Below are positions 47,162 to 58,222 of a DNA stretch of 64,000 nt, piece by piece; within the stretch, counting starts at the first letter, position 1, and each line of letters opens with the position of its first letter. The notes under the pieces were generated by a model, which saw only the letters and a program-made list of their open reading frames with translations, had not been told where the DNA came from and did not search any database. A program made the translations under genes and the position numbers. The stretch is taken from positions 1,116,001-1,180,000 of the forward strand of contig NC_008577.1 of NCBI RefSeq assembly GCF_000203935.1, given 5' to 3'. The stretch comes from Shewanella sp. ANA-3. GTDB taxonomy: Bacteria > Pseudomonadota > Gammaproteobacteria > Enterobacterales > Shewanellaceae.

Positions 47162-48209
47162 GTTGTTGCTTCAGTTGTTGGCTAAATTGATAAACGGCCA
47201 TGGAATACAAAGGGCTACGGTTATAACGGGTGATCACATAAAAGTTATTGAGTCCTAGCCAGTAGTCCTTGCTACCCACTTGTTCGAGCTCGATGAGCAT
47301 GGCCTTTTGCGAGGCATCTAAATCGCGGGCGGTGGCCAGCGATAAGCTTGGGCTGAGAATATCAGAGACCTTGTACTGCAACTTCTCACCAGCCCACACT
47401 TTGGCTTTAGGCGCATTGGCACTGCTATTCACTAAAGGGAGCGCAACGGGTGCATGCAACTGCCAGCCGTGTTCATGGAAATAATTGGCAACACTGCCAA
47501 TGGCATCCTCTGGACTCTGGAGTAAATCACGGTTACCGCTGCCATCAAAATCCACGGCATAGTGGCGGTAGCTTGAAGGAATAAACTGACCAAAGCCCAT
47601 GGCTCCGGCGTAGGAACCCTTGAGGCTATTGATATCTAAGTGTTCTTCTTTTACCAGCTTCATCAGCTCGCCAAATTCCTTGCGAAAGAAAGTGGCTCTT
47701 GGCTCGTAATAAAACCCTAAGGTATAGAGCGCATCGATTACCGGATAATTACCTGTGTACTGACCATAGAAGGTTTCGATACCAATAATGGCCACAATAA
47801 TTTGTGGCTCGACTTGGTACTTTGTCGCGGCCTTGGCAATCGTTGCCTCGTGTTTTTTCCAGAAGGCTAGACCTGCATTGAGGCGTTTCTCGGTGAGGAA
47901 AATCGGATAATACTGATGCCAAGGCTTGGCTTCCCAAGGGCGAGAAATAGCATCGATAACGGCTTGGTTGTAGTTGGCCTTTGCTAAAAAACTTTCAACT
48001 TCGGCTTGGGTAAAGCCTTGTGCCATTTGGGTTTTAATAAACTCAGCCTTTAAGGCCTCGGGTAATACTGGCGTTGGCGCCTGTGTGGTCACCGCCGCAC
48101 TTGGCTGCGGTGTGGGGGCCGCAGGCTCGTTTGCCGTCGAGCAACCAAGGAGATATGAACTGAGGCAAAGTACTGCCAGTGGAGCCAAACAAGCTCGAAG
48201 AATAGGCAT
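47145..48209 (-). CDS. mltB: Membrane-bound lytic murein transglycosylase B
   Basis: Lipoprotein that cleaves peptidoglycan to 1,6-anhydro products. 354 residues. Lipobox LLGC (Cys about 23); catalytic Glu in AIIGIETFYGQYTGNYPVIDAL; then GAMGFGQFIPSSYRHYAVDFDGSGNRDL. AGGGA precedes the ATG. It sits between rodA and rlpA, a position where E. coli has no such gene, and overlaps rlpA. Confidence 0.95.
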   Translation of the reverse strand: MPILRACLAPLAVLCLSSYLLGCSTANEPAAPTPQPSAAVTTQAPTPVLPEALKAEFIKTQMAQGFTQAEVESFLAKANYNQAVIDAISRPWEAKPWHQYYPIFLTEKRLNAGLAFWKKHEATIAKAATKYQVEPQIIVAIIGIETFYGQYTGNYPVIDALYTLGFYYEPRATFFRKEFGELMKLVKEEHLDINSLKGSYAGAMGFGQFIPSSYRHYAVDFDGSGNRDLLQSPEDAIGSVANYFHEHGWQLHAPVALPLVNSSANAPKAKVWAGEKLQYKVSDILSPSLSLATARDLDASQKAMLIELEQVGSKDYWLGLNNFYVITRYNRSPLYSMAVYQFSQQLKQQHDAKK

Positions 48210-48226
48210 TAAAAAGTCCCTAAAAA

Positions 48227-49330
48227 TTATCTATCTACAAAACGTCTATGGGTATGAATGCTCATAAGAATGCCAAACCCTGTCATCAATGTCAGCATGG
48301 AAGTACCACCATAACTGACAAGGGGTAAAGGTACACCCACCACAGGCAGGATACCTGAAACCATACCAATATTCACAAAAACATAAACGAAGAAAGTCAA
48401 TGTGATACTGCCTGCAAGGAGCCGGGCGAAGCTGGTTTGCGCGCGAGAGGCGATGACTAAGCCGCGTCCGATGATATACAGATACATCAGGAGCAGGATA
48501 ATACTGCCTATCAGGCCAAACTCTTCACCGATCACCGCAAAGATGAAGTCGGTGTGACGTTCGGGGATAAATTCTAATTGGGATTGGGTGCCATCGAGCC
48601 AACCTTTGCCCCAGAGGCCGCCGGAGCCAATGGCGATTTTTGATTGAATGATGTGGTAACCAGCGCCTAGCGGATCCTTCTCCGGATCGAGTAGGGTCAT
48701 CACGCGGGTTCTTTGGTAATCGTGCATCAGGAAGTACCAGAGGATCGGCAAGAAGGCTAATACAGCGGCAATAAAACCGCCCACAATCGCCCAGCTCATG
48801 CCCGATAAAAACAGCACGAAAATGCCCGATGCCGCAACCAAAATTGAGGTACCTAAGTCTGGTTGCTTGGCAATTAGCAGCGTCGGGACTAACAAAATCA
48901 CCGCCGCACCTGCAAGGTAACGTTTCTTCGGCGGCAGAGGGAACTTACTGATATACCACGCCATAGTGATGGGGAAGGCGAGTTTAATCAGTTCCGATGG
49001 CTGGAACTCCATAAAGCCTAAGTTCAACCAGCGCTGCGCGCCTTTATTTATTTCCCCAAAAAAATGCACCCCAAGCAGCAGTACAATCCCCGCAAGGTAA
49101 ATCGGTAAAGCCCAGCGTTTTAGCGCCTCGGGATTGATCTGCGCCATGGTAAACATAATGCCTAGGGATAAAAACATCCTAAACAGTTGGCGCTCCATCA
49201 TGCCAAGGTCTTCACCGCTGGCGGAGTAAATAACAAACAGGCCAAAGCCCATGACGGCAAACAGACCGAGCAGTAAGGGCAAGTCGATATGCATTCGTTG
49301 CCAGATATTTTGACGTGGTTGGGCACTCAT
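48227..49330 (-). CDS. rodA: Rod-shape peptidoglycan glycosyltransferase RodA
   Basis: SEDS-family glycan polymerase of the elongasome, paired with PBP2. 367 residues with about ten membrane spans. Conserved [20 protein letters not shown] and the late [19 protein letters not shown] 49330 overlaps the mrdA TGA (ATGA), giving coupled translation; an upstream TTG at 49345 is in frame but less likely. Confidence 0.97.
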   Translation of the reverse strand: MSAQPRQNIWQRMHIDLPLLLGLFAVMGFGLFVIYSASGEDLGMMERQLFRMFLSLGIMFTMAQINPEALKRWALPIYLAGIVLLLGVHFFGEINKGAQRWLNLGFMEFQPSELIKLAFPITMAWYISKFPLPPKKRYLAGAAVILLVPTLLIAKQPDLGTSILVAASGIFVLFLSGMSWAIVGGFIAAVLAFLPILWYFLMHDYQRTRVMTLLDPEKDPLGAGYHIIQSKIAIGSGGLWGKGWLDGTQSQLEFIPERHTDFIFAVIGEEFGLIGSIILLLMYLYIIGRGLVIASRAQTSFARLLAGSITLTFFVYVFVNIGMVSGILPVVGVPLPLVSYGGTSMLTLMTGFGILMSIHTHRRFVDR

Positions 49331-51183
49331 GGCGTTGGTTTCCAAGTGTCTCTTAGCATGTATTCATCGAGCATAGCGCGGGCGACTGGGCCTGCGTTTG
49401 CGCCACCCCAGCCGGCGTTTTCCATTACCACAGCGAGGACGATTTTAGGATCTTCAAAGGGCGCGTAGGCGACCACGAGGGCGTTATCGCGGAAATGCTC
49501 GGCAATTTTATTGGCATCGTACTTAGTGTTTTCGGCCACGCCAATGACCTGCGCCGTACCGGTTTTCATCGCAGCCGTGTAACTGGCGTCGGTGAAGCGA
49601 GACTTATGAGCCGTTTGGCGCATCGCTTCATTAATGATTTTCCAGTTGCGCGGATTTTTAAGCTCAATCGGCGGTAACTCGTTAATTGGTGAGTCAATTT
49701 TGGCCGTATTATCCTTAATCGACTTTAACAAATGTGGCGGGAAGCGGCGGCCATCGTTGGCGAGAATGGCGGTGGCGCTGGCCAATTGCAATGGCGTGGC
49801 GGTCCAGTAACCTTGGCCGATACCGACAGAAATGGTGTCACCAATATACCAAGCTTGGTTGTATTTTAAGCGCTTCCATTCCTTCGACGGCATATTGCCC
49901 GCCGACTCTTCGAAAATATCGACACCGGTATTTTGTCCAAAGCCGAATTGCTCCATAAAGCGGGCGATAGGATCGACACCGATTTTATAAGCCAATTCAT
50001 AGAAGTAGGTATCGCAGGATTCCACGATGGCGCTGTAGACGTTCACCCAGCCATGGCCCCAACGTTTCCAGTCGCGGTATTTACGCTCAACGCCAGGGAT
50101 TTGCCAAAAGCCAGGGTCCCAAATACGAGTGTGTTCGGTGACGGCTTTTTCATCTAACCCCAGTAGGGCGATAATGGGTTTGACCGTCGAAGCTGGCGCA
50201 TACTGACCTTGGGTCGCGCGGTTAATCAGTGGGCGAGATTTATCGTTTAATAAATCACTGTAATCTTTGCTGTTAATCCCTTGAACGAACTGATTCGGGT
50301 CGTAACTAGGGCTTGAGACTAGGGCTAAGATGCCGCCGTCCCTCGGGTCGATAGCGACAATTGAGCCACGGTGACCTTGGAGTAATTCCACCGCCTTTTG
50401 CTGCAATTGCAAATCTAGGGTTAAGTAAATATCTTGCCCCGGCTCCGGCGGTACGATTTTAAGGGTACGGATAGTTCGGCCGCGGTTGTTCACTTCTTCT
50501 TCGAGGTGACCCGGCGTGCCGTGTAGCAGAGATTCATAAAACTTTTCAATGCCTTGCTTACCAATATCCTTGGTGGCGGCATAGTTCTTCCATTGATCGT
50601 TACGCTCCAATTGGGCGCGATCGCGGGTGTTGATTTTGCCTACATAGCCCAGCACATGGGTGAGCTGGCTCGCATAGGGGTAGTTACGCTTTAAACCCGC
50701 CTCGACGGAAATACCGGGAAAGCGATGCTGGTTCACGCTAAAAATCGCCACTTGTTCTTCAGTCAGCTGATTTTTAAGGGTAAGCGGCTTAAAGCGGCGG
50801 TGAAACTTTAAGGCGTCGGTAAAGGTTTCGCGCTCATCTGGGGTGATTTCGATTAACTTGCCTAGCTCGTCCAAGGTCTCGGACATATTGGCAATTTTCT
50901 CAGGCACCAGATCGAGGGAGTAAAAGGGTTGGTTTTCGGCGAGGAGTACGCCGTTTCTGTCGTAAATCAGGCCACGGCTTGGAGCGATGGGCACGACACG
51001 AATACGGTTGTCATTAGAACGTGTTGCGTAATCTTTATAGGATTCAACCTGAAGGTGATAAAGATTGGTCACCAACACGCTCAGGAGGGCGACTACACAA
51101 AAAAAAGTGAACAGCGCACGGCGCTTAAACAGTGACGCCTCGGCGGCGTGGTCGTGCATGGTTATCCGCTTTTTTGGCGACAC
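49327..51183 (-). CDS. mrdA: Penicillin-binding protein 2
   Basis: Peptidoglycan transpeptidase for side-wall growth. 618 residues. One N-terminal membrane span (about 22-45), a PBP dimer domain, then the transpeptidase domain with ASTVKP (active Ser), SCD and MKTGTAQV. The start is GTG 51183, with GGAGA about 9 bases ahead. ATG 51159 is an alternative that would remove 8 residues. Confidence 0.96.
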   Translation of the reverse strand: MSPKKRITMHDHAAEASLFKRRALFTFFCVVALLSVLVTNLYHLQVESYKDYATRSNDNRIRVVPIAPSRGLIYDRNGVLLAENQPFYSLDLVPEKIANMSETLDELGKLIEITPDERETFTDALKFHRRFKPLTLKNQLTEEQVAIFSVNQHRFPGISVEAGLKRNYPYASQLTHVLGYVGKINTRDRAQLERNDQWKNYAATKDIGKQGIEKFYESLLHGTPGHLEEEVNNRGRTIRTLKIVPPEPGQDIYLTLDLQLQQKAVELLQGHRGSIVAIDPRDGGILALVSSPSYDPNQFVQGINSKDYSDLLNDKSRPLINRATQGQYAPASTVKPIIALLGLDEKAVTEHTRIWDPGFWQIPGVERKYRDWKRWGHGWVNVYSAIVESCDTYFYELAYKIGVDPIARFMEQFGFGQNTGVDIFEESAGNMPSKEWKRLKYNQAWYIGDTISVGIGQGYWTATPLQLASATAILANDGRRFPPHLLKSIKDNTAKIDSPINELPPIELKNPRNWKIINEAMRQTAHKSRFTDASYTAAMKTGTAQVIGVAENTKYDANKIAEHFRDNALVVAYAPFEDPKIVLAVVMENAGWGGANAGPVARAMLDEYMLRDTWKPTP

Positions 51184-51243
51184 TTAGGCTATCTCCAGCT
51201 GATCCCATCCGGGTGGTTGACACTCGTTAACATCAAGATCCCG

Positions 51244-51714
51244 CTATTCTCTGTGATAAGGGTGATTGGTGTTCACGCTCCACGCGCGGTATAAGCTTTC
51301 GGCAACCACAATCCGCACCAGAGGATGGGGCAGGGTTAATGCCGACAGGCACCAACTCTGATGGGCTGCTTCCTTACAGGCGGGCGCTAAGCCTTCGGGG
51401 CCGCCAACCAGTAAACTCACATCACGACCATCGAGTTGCCATTTGTTCATGGCGGTCGCCAGTTCTGGCGTAGTCCAGTTTTTGCCGGGAAGATCTAAGG
51501 TGACAATGTGATTGCCCTTAGGGATTGCCGCTAACATTTGCTCGCCTTCCTTTTGCAGGATACGAACGATATCAGCGTTTTTTCCGCGCTTGCCGGCAGG
51601 GATTTCGATAAGTTCCAGTGCCATATCTCGGGGGAAGCGGCGTTGGTACTCTTCAAAGCCGCGGGTGACCCAATCGGGCATCCGTGTCCCTACTGCGATA
51701 AGTTGCAACTTCAT
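51244..51714 (-). CDS. rlmH: 23S rRNA pseudouridine-1915 N3-methyltransferase
   Basis: SPOUT methyltransferase acting on assembled 70S ribosomes. 156 residues. [16 protein letters not shown] start, [11 protein letters not shown] (SAM knot) and [34 protein letters not shown] end, all family hallmarks. Its ATG shares one base with the rsfS stop codon, indicating translational coupling. Confidence 0.98.
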   Translation of the reverse strand: MKLQLIAVGTRMPDWVTRGFEEYQRRFPRDMALELIEIPAGKRGKNADIVRILQKEGEQMLAAIPKGNHIVTLDLPGKNWTTPELATAMNKWQLDGRDVSLLVGGPEGLAPACKEAAHQSWCLSALTLPHPLVRIVVAESLYRAWSVNTNHPYHRE

Positions 51715-52043
51715 TAGGCTTGCTTTTCTGACCAGAGCTTTTCAAGCTGGTAGAAATCGCGGGTTTGGTCTTGCATAACATGCAGGATCACGTTGCCCAT
51801 ATCCACCAATACCCATTCGCTGCTGTCGCGGCCTTCGATACCAATTGGTGGAATGCCAGCGGCTTTCGCTTCGAGCACGAGGTTTTCGGCGATCGCTTTC
51901 ACGTGAGTTTTAGATGTACCTGAACAAATCACCATATAGTCGGTGATGTTAGATTGGTTGCTGACATCGATAACCACGACGTCACGGGCTTTTAAATCGT
52001 CGATTTTGTCGACAACAAACTGCTTTAATTCGGCGCTCTGCAC
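51714..52043 (-). CDS. rsfS: Ribosomal silencing factor
   Basis: Binds L14 of the large subunit and blocks subunit joining in stationary phase. 109 residues. [23 protein letters not shown], then [21 protein letters not shown] and [32 protein letters not shown] 52043 is chosen because GAGG lies 9 bases upstream and the family begins here; ATG 52058 would add five residues without a ribosome site. Confidence 0.95.
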   Translation of the reverse strand: MQSAELKQFVVDKIDDLKARDVVVIDVSNQSNITDYMVICSGTSKTHVKAIAENLVLEAKAAGIPPIGIEGRDSSEWVLVDMGNVILHVMQDQTRDFYQLEKLWSEKQA

Positions 52044-52160
52044 GCTGATGTACCTCATTCATTTTAAATAGCGCGCTAGTATATCAGTCTTAAGCGGGGG
52101 AATACATTCTCTTAGCGATCTTAGCGGCTGAGTTTGTACTCTTAGCGCTTGATTTTCAGC

Positions 52161-52799
52161 CTAAGAAAAATAAAGCCGTTGTTTTTGAATGTAATTTAGA
52201 GTGACGGGTAGGAGGGCGTCCTGTGGAATTTCCCCCATGGCCAGCTGTGAGCGAATTTGAGTGGACGAAATATCCTGTGGGCTGATGTCGACGGTAAAGA
52301 TGCGCCCATGTTGCGGCTCGCTTGAGTGACTTAAGGCTTCAAGCGTTGCGTGACGTGCGCTGAGTTCATGCTGCATTGGGTGCCCTTCGGCTAAATGCCA
52401 GCCCGGGCGCTGACATACCACAATATTGGCTAATTCAAACAGTTGCAGCCATTTATGCCAGCTTTGCAGGTGAATAAACGAATCCATCCCCATAATAAAA
52501 AACAGTTCGTCATCGGGATAAAGCCGACTTAACTGCTGAAGGGTGACAACCGTATAGGATGGGCTGTCGCGTTTAGCTTCGATATCACAAAGCTCAAAAC
52601 CGGTTAATGCCTCACATACCTGCGCGACCATTTCGAGCCGCTGCGCCGTGCTCGAGTGGGTGGTGTTTTTATGCGGCGGAATATGGTTGGGCATCAGCAG
52701 GATTTTATCCAGCTTGAGGCTGGCTTTGACTTCCATCGCGGGGCGAATATGGCCGTAATGTATGGGGTCGAAGGTGCCGCCTAAAATACCGATACGCAT
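52161..52799 (-). CDS. nadD: Nicotinate-nucleotide adenylyltransferase
   Basis: Makes deamido-NAD from nicotinate mononucleotide and ATP. 212 residues. [18 protein letters not shown] nucleotide-binding site, [10 protein letters not shown], and [10 protein letters not shown] near the end. It starts 12 bases after the holA stop and is probably co-transcribed with holA, lptE and leuS. Confidence 0.97.
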   Translation of the reverse strand: MRIGILGGTFDPIHYGHIRPAMEVKASLKLDKILLMPNHIPPHKNTTHSSTAQRLEMVAQVCEALTGFELCDIEAKRDSPSYTVVTLQQLSRLYPDDELFFIMGMDSFIHLQSWHKWLQLFELANIVVCQRPGWHLAEGHPMQHELSARHATLEALSHSSEPQHGRIFTVDISPQDISSTQIRSQLAMGEIPQDALLPVTLNYIQKQRLYFS

Positions 52800-52811
52800 T
52801 CAGTCAGAGCC

Positions 52812-53843
52812 TTAATCTAAGCTGATATGGGCCAAATGGCCGTGGGCCTTAGGATCGAATAATAAGCACAGGTGGCTAAGCCCTGTCCAATCTTCATGGC
52901 CTAATTGCTTAAGGTTTAGCTCCAGCTTAGACGCGAAGGCAAGCATATGTTCGATTTGGGTGAGGCTTAAGCGCTGCAACGCGGTCTGGTACAAGGGTTT
53001 GCGTTTATCCCAAATTCGATGTTTACCAAACAAGCTATTTAAGGGCGCGCCTTGGGCTTGTTCACTCTTGAGGCTAAGCAGTAACTGCAGCTCTTTGAAT
53101 AAGGCCCAGAGTAAAATCGGCATGGCCGTGCCTTCACCGTTGAGCTGGGCCAGCATATGCTGAGCACTGTCTTGACGATTATTCAGCAGTGCATCGGTGA
53201 GCTGAAACACAGTAAAGCGGGATTGATCTTCAAAGTAATGGCTTAATTCGTCGGCGCCGATGGGCTGGCTTGGGCTTAACAGTTGCAGCAACTGCATGGC
53301 CTGATCGGCGGCGAGTAAATTCCCTTCGTAGAGTGTGTACAGCATAGCGCGCGCATCGGGTTGTAAATTCAGCTTAAAGTGCGCAATTCGTGAGTCGAGC
53401 CAACGTCTGAATTGGTCGCTCTCTGGCGTAGTGCAGGGCAAATAAATCCCTAAACTATCCAAGGTTTTGAACCACTTGCTATTGGTTTGCTCGCTGGCGA
53501 GTTTGGGGCCTTCGAGGATCAGCAACACATCGGGATTTGGCGTTTGTAGTAACGCTTGTAGCGCCGCCGAACCATCAGCACCGGGTTTTGCGTTGGGCAG
53601 TGTTAGCTCAATGATGCGCCGACTAGAAAACAGGCTCATGGATTGCCATTCTTGGGTCAAGTCACCCCAGTTAAAACCCGTTTCTTGAATTAACTGAACG
53701 CGCTCTTCAAACCCTTGGCGTTTGGCTGCTTGGCGGATCTGATCCTTGGAGGTTTCGAGCAACCAAGGATCATCACCAAAAATCAGGTAGCAAGCGTGAA
53801 GCGGATTGAGATGGCGGGAGAGTTGATCAGGATAAACACGCAT
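52812..53843 (-). CDS. holA: DNA polymerase III delta subunit
   Basis: Clamp-loader wrench that opens the beta ring. 343 residues. HACYLIFGDDPWLLETSKDQIRQAAKRQGF near the start is the family N-terminus, followed by the AAA-like fold without a Walker A, as expected for delta. Located between lptE and nadD as in E. coli. Confidence 0.95.
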   Translation of the reverse strand: MRVYPDQLSRHLNPLHACYLIFGDDPWLLETSKDQIRQAAKRQGFEERVQLIQETGFNWGDLTQEWQSMSLFSSRRIIELTLPNAKPGADGSAALQALLQTPNPDVLLILEGPKLASEQTNSKWFKTLDSLGIYLPCTTPESDQFRRWLDSRIAHFKLNLQPDARAMLYTLYEGNLLAADQAMQLLQLLSPSQPIGADELSHYFEDQSRFTVFQLTDALLNNRQDSAQHMLAQLNGEGTAMPILLWALFKELQLLLSLKSEQAQGAPLNSLFGKHRIWDKRKPLYQTALQRLSLTQIEHMLAFASKLELNLKQLGHEDWTGLSHLCLLFDPKAHGHLAHISLD

Positions 53844-53895
53844 TTAAATCACTCTCCACATTTTATTGCAGTTCCACATTAATTTGGACCCTGCA

Positions 53896-54390
53896 TTAAT
53901 TCACCTCTGTGCTGGCCATGGATTGCAGGATCCGGTCGGCCGCCTGGATACGCATTTCTTTGACTAACAGTTCCATCTCACGGCTTTTCGCCAGTGCGGT
54001 GCGAGGGTCGTCTAAGTAATCGCGGCGAATTTCAATCTTGAAAGGCTGCGCCTCTTTGCCCGGCAAGGCCACGGCAAATTCGACGAAATAGATAAGCTCA
54101 TACTCAGCCACATTGCCCGTAGGGTAAAGTGACAGGGTAGAACGCTCTAAGGAGTCGGTGATGAGCCTTAACACTGGCACATCATTGGCAGCATCGACAA
54201 TCTTGACGTTGTTCAAACGTAACCGCTCACGCACCAAACGGGTGAGTTCGCTGTATTCGTCCGAGCTGCTCAAACTGAGTTGATTGAGCTGCTCGGGGAT
54301 TTGGTAGCTACGTTGAAGCTTAAAACCGCAACCTGCGCTGGTCATAATGACCAGCGCCATGATTGCGAAAGCTAAGCGTTTAATTAGCAT
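53896..54390 (-). CDS. lptE: LPS-assembly lipoprotein LptE
   Basis: Outer-membrane lipoprotein that plugs LptD and helps insert LPS. 164 residues. Signal peptide with lipobox SAGC (Cys about 21), then GFKLQRSYQIPEQLNQLSLSS, the typical opening of mature LptE. Downstream of leuS in the usual order. Confidence 0.95.
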   Translation of the reverse strand: MLIKRLAFAIMALVIMTSAGCGFKLQRSYQIPEQLNQLSLSSSDEYSELTRLVRERLRLNNVKIVDAANDVPVLRLITDSLERSTLSLYPTGNVAEYELIYFVEFAVALPGKEAQPFKIEIRRDYLDDPRTALAKSREMELLVKEMRIQAADRILQSMASTEVN

Positions 54391-54449
54391 AAGTTTTCGC
54401 GGTTTCCTGTTTGTCTTGTGGACAGCATCCGTTTATCACAGCAACGATG

Positions 54450-57029
54450 TTAGTTGGCAACGATGCTGAGCAGTTTACCGGGTACATAGATAACTTTACG
54501 AACCGTAACACCATCTAAGTACTTGATGACTTGCTCGTCCGCCATACCCAGCGCTTCCACTGACGCTTGGTCAGCATCGGCAGCGACAGTGATCTTAGCG
54601 CGCACTTTACCGTTCACTTGTACCACGATGAGTTTGCTGTCTTCTACCAGAGCAGATTCATCGACAACAGGCCATTGGCTGTCTTCGATGCTGTTGGTGT
54701 TGCCCAGTTCGTTCCACAGGGTAAAGCTCACGTGTGGGATGATTGGGTACAGTAAACGCACTACCGCAGTTAAAGCTTCACCGATAATGGCTCGGTCTTG
54801 ACCTGTGGTTTGTGGCGCTTTTTGCAGGTGGTTCATCAGTTCCATCACGGCGGCAACCGCAGTGTTGAACATCTGGCGACGGCCGATATCATCGGTCACC
54901 TTAGCGATGGTCTTGTGTACTTCACGGCGCAGCGCTTTTTGCTCGCTAGTTAATTTGCTAACGTCTAAGGCTTCGCTGTTGTCCTGAGCCACATAATCGC
55001 TGGCCAGTTTCCACAGACGTTTGATAAAGCGGTGTGCGCCTTCAACGCCAGACTCTTGCCATTCCAGAGTTAATTCTGGTGGTGATGCGAACATCATAAA
55101 CAGACGAACTGTGTCGGCACCGTATTTCTCTACCATCACCTGTGGGTCGATACCGTTGTTTTTCGACTTAGACATCTTGCACATACCGGTGTAAACCAGT
55201 TCGTTACCGTCTTTATCGATGGCTTTGGTGACTCGGCCTTTATCGTCTTTTTCTGTGGTCACTACATCCAGCGGAGACACCCATACACGGGCACCTTTGT
55301 CGTTGGTGTAGTAGAAGGCATCGGCTAAAACCATGCCCTGAGTCAGCAGTTGTTTCGCTGGCTCGTTAGAGTTCACTAGACCCGCATCACGCAGCAACTT
55401 GTGGAAGAAGCGGAAGTATAACAAGTGCATACAAGCGTGTTCGATACCACCAATATACTGATCTACTGGTAACCAGTAGTTAGCCTTAGTCGGATCTAAC
55501 ATTTGGTCTGCTTGTGGGCTGCAGTAACGGGCGTAATACCAAGAAGATTCCATAAAGGTATCGAAGGTATCGGTTTCGCGCAGCGCATCTTGGCCGTTAA
55601 CTTGGGTTTTCGCCCATTCTTTGTCGGCCTTGATTGGGCTTTGAATACCATCCATCACCACATCTTCTGGCAGAATAACTGGCAGTTGATCTTCAGGCGT
55701 TGGAATAACAGTGCCGTCGGCTAAGGTCACCATAGGAATAGGTGCGCCCCAGTAACGTTGACGTGATACACCCCAGTCGCGTAGGCGATAGTTGACTTGG
55801 CGTTTGCCTTTACCTTCAGCCACTAACTTGTCGGCGATGGCATTGAAGGCGCCGTCAAAGTCTAAACCGTCGAACTCACCAGAGTTAAACAGTACGCCTT
55901 TTTCGGTGTAAGCCGCTTCGCTGATGTCTAACTCGCCATCAACAGGCTTGATAACTGCTTCGATGGGCAGATTGTACTTTTTAGCAAATTCGTAATCGCG
56001 TTGGTCGTGGCCAGGGACTGACATTACGGCGCCGGTGCCGTAGTTCATCAGTACAAAGTTCGCCGCCCAAATAGGCACTTGTTTGCCAGTGATGGGGTGA
56101 ATCGCGTAAAGGCCTGTTGCTACACCGCGTTTTTCCATGGTGGCCAAATCGGCTTCTGAAGTGGTGCTGTTTTTGCACTCTTCAATAAATTGAGCCAGCT
56201 CTGGGTTAGTTTGAGCCGCTAATTCTGCTAATGGATGACCCGCAGCAATAGCCACATAGGTTACGCCCATCAGGGTATCTGGACGGGTTGTGTAGATATC
56301 GAATGACTTGTCGCTACCTGCCACACCGAAGGTCATTTCCACGCCTTCACTGCGACCAATCCAGTTGCGCTGCATGGTCTTAACTTGCTCAGGCCAGCCG
56401 TCTAAGGTGTCGATATCGTTTAACAGTTCTTCGGCGTAGGCGGTGATCTTAATGAACCACTGTGGAATTTCTTTTTGTTCTACAGGGGTATCACAACGCC
56501 AGCAGCAACCGTCTTGTACCTGCTCGTTGGCCAGTACGGTTTCATCGTTAGGGCACCAGTTAACAGAAGCTGTCTTCTTGTAAACTAAGCCTTTTTCGTA
56601 CAGTTTAGTGAAGAACCATTGTTCCCAGCGGTAGTATTCTGGGGTACAAGTGGCGATTTCACGGCTCCAGTCATAGCCAAAACCTAACAGTTTTAGCTGA
56701 TTCTTCATGTACTCAATATTTTGATAAGTCCATGGTGCTGGGGCTGTTTTGTTGTTGATTGCGGCGTTTTCTGCAGGCAAACCGAAAGAGTCCCAACCGA
56801 TAGGTTGTAGCACGTTTTTGCCTTGAAGACGCTGGAAGCGGGCAACCACATCGCCTATGGTATAGTTGCGAACGTGTCCCATGTGGAGTCGACCTGAAGG
56901 ATAGGGGAACATCGAAAGGCAATAAAACTTTTCTTTGTTCGCATCTTCAGTAACTTCAAAGGTTTTGTTGTCGTGCCAGTGCTTTTGCACTAAGGCTTCA
57001 ATTTCTGAGGGATTATATTGCTCTTGCAT
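54450..57029 (-). CDS. leuS: Leucyl-tRNA synthetase
   Basis: Charges tRNA-Leu. 859 residues. Class I signature [18 protein letters not shown], editing (CP1) domain with [16 protein letters not shown], and the KMSKS loop in [18 protein letters not shown] 57029 is chosen; a GTG immediately before it is also in frame. First gene of the leuS-lptE-holA-nadD set, divergent from ybeL. Confidence 0.98.
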   Translation of the reverse strand: MQEQYNPSEIEALVQKHWHDNKTFEVTEDANKEKFYCLSMFPYPSGRLHMGHVRNYTIGDVVARFQRLQGKNVLQPIGWDSFGLPAENAAINNKTAPAPWTYQNIEYMKNQLKLLGFGYDWSREIATCTPEYYRWEQWFFTKLYEKGLVYKKTASVNWCPNDETVLANEQVQDGCCWRCDTPVEQKEIPQWFIKITAYAEELLNDIDTLDGWPEQVKTMQRNWIGRSEGVEMTFGVAGSDKSFDIYTTRPDTLMGVTYVAIAAGHPLAELAAQTNPELAQFIEECKNSTTSEADLATMEKRGVATGLYAIHPITGKQVPIWAANFVLMNYGTGAVMSVPGHDQRDYEFAKKYNLPIEAVIKPVDGELDISEAAYTEKGVLFNSGEFDGLDFDGAFNAIADKLVAEGKGKRQVNYRLRDWGVSRQRYWGAPIPMVTLADGTVIPTPEDQLPVILPEDVVMDGIQSPIKADKEWAKTQVNGQDALRETDTFDTFMESSWYYARYCSPQADQMLDPTKANYWLPVDQYIGGIEHACMHLLYFRFFHKLLRDAGLVNSNEPAKQLLTQGMVLADAFYYTNDKGARVWVSPLDVVTTEKDDKGRVTKAIDKDGNELVYTGMCKMSKSKNNGIDPQVMVEKYGADTVRLFMMFASPPELTLEWQESGVEGAHRFIKRLWKLASDYVAQDNSEALDVSKLTSEQKALRREVHKTIAKVTDDIGRRQMFNTAVAAVMELMNHLQKAPQTTGQDRAIIGEALTAVVRLLYPIIPHVSFTLWNELGNTNSIEDSQWPVVDESALVEDSKLIVVQVNGKVRAKITVAADADQASVEALGMADEQVIKYLDGVTVRKVIYVPGKLLSIVAN

Positions 57030-57150
57030 CACGCTATTTCCGGCAGTGCCGCCTATTTATTTGATCTAACGCCATATCGACGCGAATAAGATCTGCATAG
57101 AATAAACTAGAAGCGATGCATTAAAAAGGTTCTATGAAGGAGTATTGGTT

Positions 57151-57651
57151 ATGAATGATAGAAGTAGTGCGCTACTAGGACTGTATCAAGCCTTAATTAA
57201 CGAAGTGAAAGCGCAATTTGCGGAAGATAACTCGCTGACTGCAAAGAATTTATTTAAGTCTGTCACTCAAGGGAAGGAGTTTTTACGCCTCAAAGAACAA
57301 GCGGGGGAAGATGAGCTCGCCTTAGTGGAGCAATTCTTAAAGCGTGATATCGCCAGCTTTTTGCGTGAGCAAAATGCCGACAGCTTAAGCCACAGCCCGA
57401 CGGTGATCACCCTTGAAAACACCCTTTGGCATTGGTTAAGTGAAATCACTGACCGCAGCCAAGTGGAGTGGCACGAGCTGACTCAAGACTTCAAGCACCA
57501 CGGCTATTACCAGAGTGGCGATATTGTGAGTCAAGGGGTGATGGTGTGCACTAACTGCGGCCATGAAATGAGTATCGAGTTCCCGGGAGTGATCCCAGAT
57601 TGCCCCGAGTGTGACCATGAGGAGTTTACCCGTGAGGCGTTAACGCCTTAA
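57151..57651 (+). CDS. ybeL: Zinc-ribbon protein YbeL (DUF1451)
   Basis: Conserved protein of unknown function. 166 residues: an alpha-helical N-terminal part and a C-terminal zinc ribbon with two CxxC pairs (CTNCGHEMSIEFPGV and CPECDHEEF). AAGGAG lies 8 bases before ATG 57151. Divergent from leuS, as in E. coli. Confidence 0.93.
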   Translation: MNDRSSALLGLYQALINEVKAQFAEDNSLTAKNLFKSVTQGKEFLRLKEQAGEDELALVEQFLKRDIASFLREQNADSLSHSPTVITLENTLWHWLSEITDRSQVEWHELTQDFKHHGYYQSGDIVSQGVMVCTNCGHEMSIEFPGVIPDCPECDHEEFTREALTP

Positions 57652-57676
57652 GGGGATTGCTTCAACGTGCATAAAT

Positions 57677-57704
57677 AAAAAACGACGCTTTGCGTCGTTT
57701 TTTT
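57677..57704. terminator. Bidirectional terminator between ybeL and the pilin-like gene
   Basis: ACGACGC / GCGTCGT stem, loop TTT, with A and T runs, between convergent genes. Confidence 0.9.
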
Positions 57705-57712
57705 GTGAGTCA

Positions 57713-58207
57713 TCAACAGCCTTGAACATTGATATCGTAAAGCGGCGGAGTGCTCGAATCGGCAGCTTGGGTGTAGCGGAAATAACACTGATCGTCGTCG
57801 ACAATGGAATTGTCATTTAAGTCGTAACCAATATAAGTAATATCAATGCCTTGATATTGAATGACGAGTTTATCGTCTTTCGTTATCCATTTTTCGATAT
57901 CGGTATTGTCCAGATATCCCCACTTGAGGCGAGTGTCGACCGTGCCATTACCATCGAGGTCGATGTCGATAATATCGTCACGGCCCACAACGGCTTGGCT
58001 TTGCAAACTGGGCATTTGGGTCTTGGAATAGGCCAAGGTATTGGCGGTTTTTACGCTGGCTTGAAGTTGCAGCAGACTTTTCTCCCGCGCCTCTTTGCTC
58101 ATACCGATAAATTTCGGCGCCGCAATAACCGCTAAAATCCCGAGCACTATGATAACGACGACGAGTTCGATTAAGGTAAAACCTTGAATGCGTTTCTGAT
58201 TAATCAA
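57713..58207 (-). CDS. Type IV pilin-like (MSHA-like) protein
   Basis: Prepilin with a class III signal: KRIQG before FTLIELVVVIIVLGILAVIA (peptidase cleavage and N-methylation site), then a globular head of about 120 residues. It has two Asp-rich loops that could bind calcium (DIDLDGNGTVDTR and DLNDNSIVDDDQ) and a C-terminal cysteine pair (DQCYF and the final VQGC). 164 residues from TTG 58207. It stands apart from other pilus genes, next to lnt, so it may be a minor or specialised pilin; the system it serves is not visible here. Confidence 0.85.
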   Translation of the reverse strand: MINQKRIQGFTLIELVVVIIVLGILAVIAAPKFIGMSKEAREKSLLQLQASVKTANTLAYSKTQMPSLQSQAVVGRDDIIDIDLDGNGTVDTRLKWGYLDNTDIEKWITKDDKLVIQYQGIDITYIGYDLNDNSIVDDDQCYFRYTQAADSSTPPLYDINVQGC

Positions 58208-58222
58208 TTTCTGACTCTATTG

